DNA of 6,786 nucleotides from the NCBI GenBank assembly GCA_905371275.1, contig CAJPLH010000104.1:1-6786 (forward strand). The letters run 5' to 3'. Every line of letters starts with the position of its first letter. The first letter of the stretch is position 1. Of the stretch, positions 3,906-6,786 are shown piece after piece. Origin of the DNA: Prevotellaceae bacterium (GTDB taxonomy: Bacteria; Bacteroidota; Bacteroidia; Bacteroidales; Bacteroidaceae). Position numbers and translations under genes: made by a program. Under the pieces are notes generated by a model, which made no database searches, was not told the origin of the DNA, and saw nothing but the letters and a program-made list of their open reading frames with translations.

Positions 3906-6786
3906 ATGCGAAAAATAAACATTCGCCTCTTTATTCAATGGTCGTTGGGCATCTTATTGGTGTCCTACGGCCTTTTGGTCTTTGCATTAAACAATTCGGG
4001 AGTTCAGACTTATCTGGCCAATGCTATCGAACAACCACTAGAAGAGAAACTCCAATCAGAAGTAGAAATAGGCTCTGTGGAGATTGGATTGCTCAATAGT
4101 GTACAGTTGCATAACGTATTGCTCAAGGATAAATCTGGCAAAAAGCTATTAGAGAGTAAGTTACTATTTGGAAAAATAGAACTCCTACCGCTTCTGCATA
4201 GACAGATTTCGCTGCGCAACATCGCTTTGCTTGACGCGCAAATAGCACTCTATAAGAACAGAAAGGATGGTAACACCAACTTTCAATACATTATCGATGC
4301 TTTTAGCAGTAAAAGCAAGGATAGTTCTACGGCGCTTAATCTGAGTATAAACTCTCTAATTATGAGAAGATGCGCCCTGTCTTACGATGAATGGTATCAG
4401 CCACAAGCGCAAGTTGGAAAATTTAGTCCGCATCACGTTAATCTAAAGAATTTAGACGCTATTCTATCGCTGAAATGTTTGACCAAGGATAGTATCAATT
4501 TGAGAGTGCGACAATTCTCAGCAGAAGAAGCTTGTGGGTGGAAACTTTCTCATTTACAACTTCGTCTTAGTGCCAACCGACACAAGGCTGAAGTTCGCGA
4601 CTTTTCTCTGCAAACTCCTCAATCTCGCATTAGTCAAGAACGTCTAGTGGCTTATTATGATGCTTCATCAATAGAAAAGATTTTCAATTCACTAATTGTC
4701 GAAGGAGCTATCGAAGATGCGCGCATTGCGACCAATGACATTGCTCCATTGCTACCACAATTGCATCCCCTCAATGAGATATTGTTTATGAGCACGCAGT
4801 TTGCGGTGCGTAAAGGTGAGGTAAGACTCAAAAATCTGCAGTTGAGCAATGCAACCGACCGTTTCTATCTTTCTACTGATGCTACTCTATCATTACCACA
4901 AGGCAAGTTTAGTGCAATAAGTGCGCAACTTCAGAAACTGTCTCTACAGCAACACTTTGTGCGCTCTGTAATGAATGCGCTTCACCTCAAAGAGTTGCCA
5001 GAATGGTTGCGTCCTTTAGAAACGATTGAATTGAAAGGAAAATTGCGCTATGCGACAACACACAGCAGCTATTTCGATGGACAAATCATTTCGCCAATAG
5101 GGAAGGTTGAACTCAACGCGAATTATTGGAAAGGAAATCTGACTGGGCAGCTTTCTTCACGCAACTTACGCCCTGCTCTGTTGAAACAATTTCCTAATTT
5201 ACCCACAATGATTAGCCTTGAAGCGAAAGGCCATTTGCAACTCAACGGAACAACACAGCCCAATGGTAGAATTGAACTCAAAATTCCAGAGGTCGAATGG
5301 AGGCAACATCACTACAAAAACTTGGCAACCACCGCTTCTCTTTTTAATGGAAAAGCAGACGTATCCTTACAAGCCAATGATCCTTCTTTGGATTTAAGCC
5401 TTGAAGCAAAAGCATCATTAGACCAACAATGGAAGCCGTCATTGCTTTTTACTAAGGGACAAGTTCATCGTTTCTCTCCTTCCGACTTAGGTTTAGGAAA
5501 GCAATGGGGTAATGGCCTGTTTGCCTTTGAGTTTGACTTGCAAGCTCCTCAATTAGATTTCAAACATCCACAAGGAGAACTCGAAATACGCCAGTTTTCA
5601 TTGAAGAACACTGACGCTCCTTACGCTTTTGAGCATCTTCTACTCACTGCTAGACAACAAAATGAAGGAACTCACTTGACTTTGCAAAGTGATTTTGCAG
5701 ACGCAACTGTTTTTGGAACGACAGATATCCCTTCCCTACGCAAAGCTGCAGACCTATGGTGGAAGAATGTGATGAGTAAGGGAATGGAATCTGCGGAAAC
5801 ACAGACCGCTGCGACTCTTTCTCCGTCTTCAACAGACCATAAGGAGCGACCATCTGTGGCTCAGTCCCACAAGAGCATACTATCCTTTGGACTGCACCTC
5901 AAACGCACGGACTTCTTGCAACGCTTGTTCAAAATAGATGTAGCAGCCAATCAAGCGGTAGAAGCCGAAGGACGTTTGGCAGCAGATGGCAGTCAATTAT
6001 ACCTCCAAGCCAAAGCTCCACATTTACGGTTTGGCAACACGGAACTAAATAATATCGCGATGACTGCGCGCAGTGAAAAGTCTGATTTCAGACTTATTGC
6101 CAAAGTCTTACGTCCAATGCGCAAAGCTGATTTTCTATTAGAACTTCAAGCGCACACAGAGAACGGAAAACTACGTTCGGACATCTTGTGGTCAGAACAA
6201 CAACATCATAAGTTTTATGGCAGTTTGTCGAGTGAAACGCTTATTGAAACTCTCAACTTGCAGCGCATCAAAGAGAGTCGTCTGAAAGTAAACCTGCTTC
6301 CTACGTCATTGACCATCAATGACACGATATGGAACATAGAACCAGGGAATATAATGTTTAATGATGGACAATTGAACATTCAGAACCTCTCTCTATCACA
6401 CGCACAGCAAAGATTATCTGTTTCGGGGGAGTATGCGCAACATCGTGATGGTCTTTTGGTAAACCTCCGCCAGTTTGATGTAGGTTATGCCTTGTCTATG
6501 ATTGGTTTAGAAGACCTCATCTTCGGTGGACGTGCCACAGGACAAGCCACCATTCGTCCTTCTGCACAAAACGAGTTGCAAGTCTTTGCGAATCTCGACA
6601 TTCCTCATTTCACCTTCAACCACTCGCCTCTCGGACACGCGAAGATTGAAGGCGGATTTCGTGGAGGAGACCAAACGATACTTCTCAAAGCCAACATAGA
6701 AGAACCCAACATCAGTAGTACCCAAGTGGCAGGTTATGTGAGCATTGGAAACAAAGACCTCGATCTTCACATCAAAGCAAACCAGA
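3906..6786 (+). CDS. tamB: TamB-like translocation/assembly protein, N-terminal 960 residues (cut by the right edge)
   Basis: This is the N-terminal part of a very large AsmA/TamB-type protein. TamB is anchored in the inner membrane and spans the periplasm as a long beta-groove; it assists outer-membrane protein assembly and, in related proteins, phospholipid transport. Visible evidence: a single N-terminal membrane anchor at about 9-28 after the basic start MRKINIR. Next comes the AsmA-like segment VQTYLANAIEQPLEEKL (33-49), EVEIGSVEIGLLNSVQLHNV (52-71) and SLRNIALLDAQIALYKN (102-118). Hundreds of residues of short repeating beta-strands follow with no globular enzyme motif. Residues 626-657 form a Ser/Thr/Gln-rich linker. 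The frame is open without a stop to the edge. Bacteroidota TamB proteins are usually well over 1,300 aa, and the diagnostic C-terminal DUF490 domain lies outside. ATG at 3906 is the only start, since an in-frame TAA lies at 3891-3893. No Shine-Dalgarno is seen. Another AsmA-family protein is the main alternative. Confidence 0.88.
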   Translation, partial: MRKINIRLFIQWSLGILLVSYGLLVFALNNSGVQTYLANAIEQPLEEKLQSEVEIGSVEIGLLNSVQLHNVLLKDKSGKKLLESKLLFGKIELLPLLHRQISLRNIALLDAQIALYKNRKDGNTNFQYIIDAFSSKSKDSSTALNLSINSLIMRRCALSYDEWYQPQAQVGKFSPHHVNLKNLDAILSLKCLTKDSINLRVRQFSAEEACGWKLSHLQLRLSANRHKAEVRDFSLQTPQSRISQERLVAYYDASSIEKIFNSLIVEGAIEDARIATNDIAPLLPQLHPLNEILFMSTQFAVRKGEVRLKNLQLSNATDRFYLSTDATLSLPQGKFSAISAQLQKLSLQQHFVRSVMNALHLKELPEWLRPLETIELKGKLRYATTHSSYFDGQIISPIGKVELNANYWKGNLTGQLSSRNLRPALLKQFPNLPTMISLEAKGHLQLNGTTQPNGRIELKIPEVEWRQHHYKNLATTASLFNGKADVSLQANDPSLDLSLEAKASLDQQWKPSLLFTKGQVHRFSPSDLGLGKQWGNGLFAFEFDLQAPQLDFKHPQGELEIRQFSLKNTDAPYAFEHLLLTARQQNEGTHLTLQSDFADATVFGTTDIPSLRKAADLWWKNVMSKGMESAETQTAATLSPSSTDHKERPSVAQSHKSILSFGLHLKRTDFLQRLFKIDVAANQAVEAEGRLAADGSQLYLQAKAPHLRFGNTELNNIAMTARSEKSDFRLIAKVLRPMRKADFLLELQAHTENGKLRSDILWSEQQHHKFYGSLSSETLIETLNLQRIKESRLKVNLLPTSLTINDTIWNIEPGNIMFNDGQLNIQNLSLSHAQQRLSVSGEYAQHRDGLLVNLRQFDVGYALSMIGLEDLIFGGRATGQATIRPSAQNELQVFANLDIPHFTFNHSPLGHAKIEGGFRGGDQTILLKANIEEPNISSTQVAGYVSIGNKDLDLHIKANQ

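Noticed and set aside
3803..4099. Plus-strand 98-codon frame overlapping the end of the beta-barrel gene and the start of tamB
   Set aside because: It is in another frame from both genes, spans the possible terminator, and its product resembles nothing known; the tamB frame explains the DNA.
4010..6770. Minus-strand open frames of 64-87 codons opposite tamB
   Set aside because: They are antisense to the continuous tamB frame and have no family resemblance or start-site signals.

Overview
The window looks like chromosomal DNA from a member of the Bacteroidota, most likely Bacteroidales and possibly Prevotellaceae. Four things point there. The YebC N-terminus has the MGRAFEYRKAAKMKRW form typical of the phylum. 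The predicted promoters resemble its TAnnTTTG -7 element. No Shine-Dalgarno sequence stands in front of any gene. An OmpA-like/PorT-like beta-barrel gene sits beside a Bacteroidota-type TamB. The species cannot be fixed from the sequence alone.

Layout: two gene pairs diverge from a 306-bp intergenic region at 2773-3078. Leftward, on the minus strand, is pheT (phenylalanyl-tRNA synthetase beta subunit, complete, 823 aa). It is followed after 122 bp by the first 59 codons of a yebC/TACO1-family gene cut by the left edge. The gap between them holds a long imperfect inverted repeat at 222-280. Rightward, on the plus strand, is a 246-aa secreted outer-membrane beta-barrel protein. After an 86-bp gap comes the first 960 codons of tamB, which runs off the right edge.

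Function: the left pair concerns translation. PheT charges and proofreads tRNA-Phe, and YebC-family proteins act on the ribosome or on transcription. The right pair concerns the envelope. TamB is an inner-membrane-anchored, periplasm-spanning protein involved in outer-membrane protein assembly or lipid transport, and the beta-barrel protein is a plausible client, partner or simple neighbour. The divergent intergenic region carries a TAnnTTTG-like element on each strand, which would give pheT a leader of about 165 nt with several possible hairpins.

I see no mobile element, CRISPR array, rRNA or tRNA gene, phage gene or defence system. The genes are ordinary housekeeping and envelope genes. The points worth a second look are the inverted repeat, the pheT leader, the beta-barrel/tamB pairing, a low-complexity linker in TamB and a small hairpin over a start codon.
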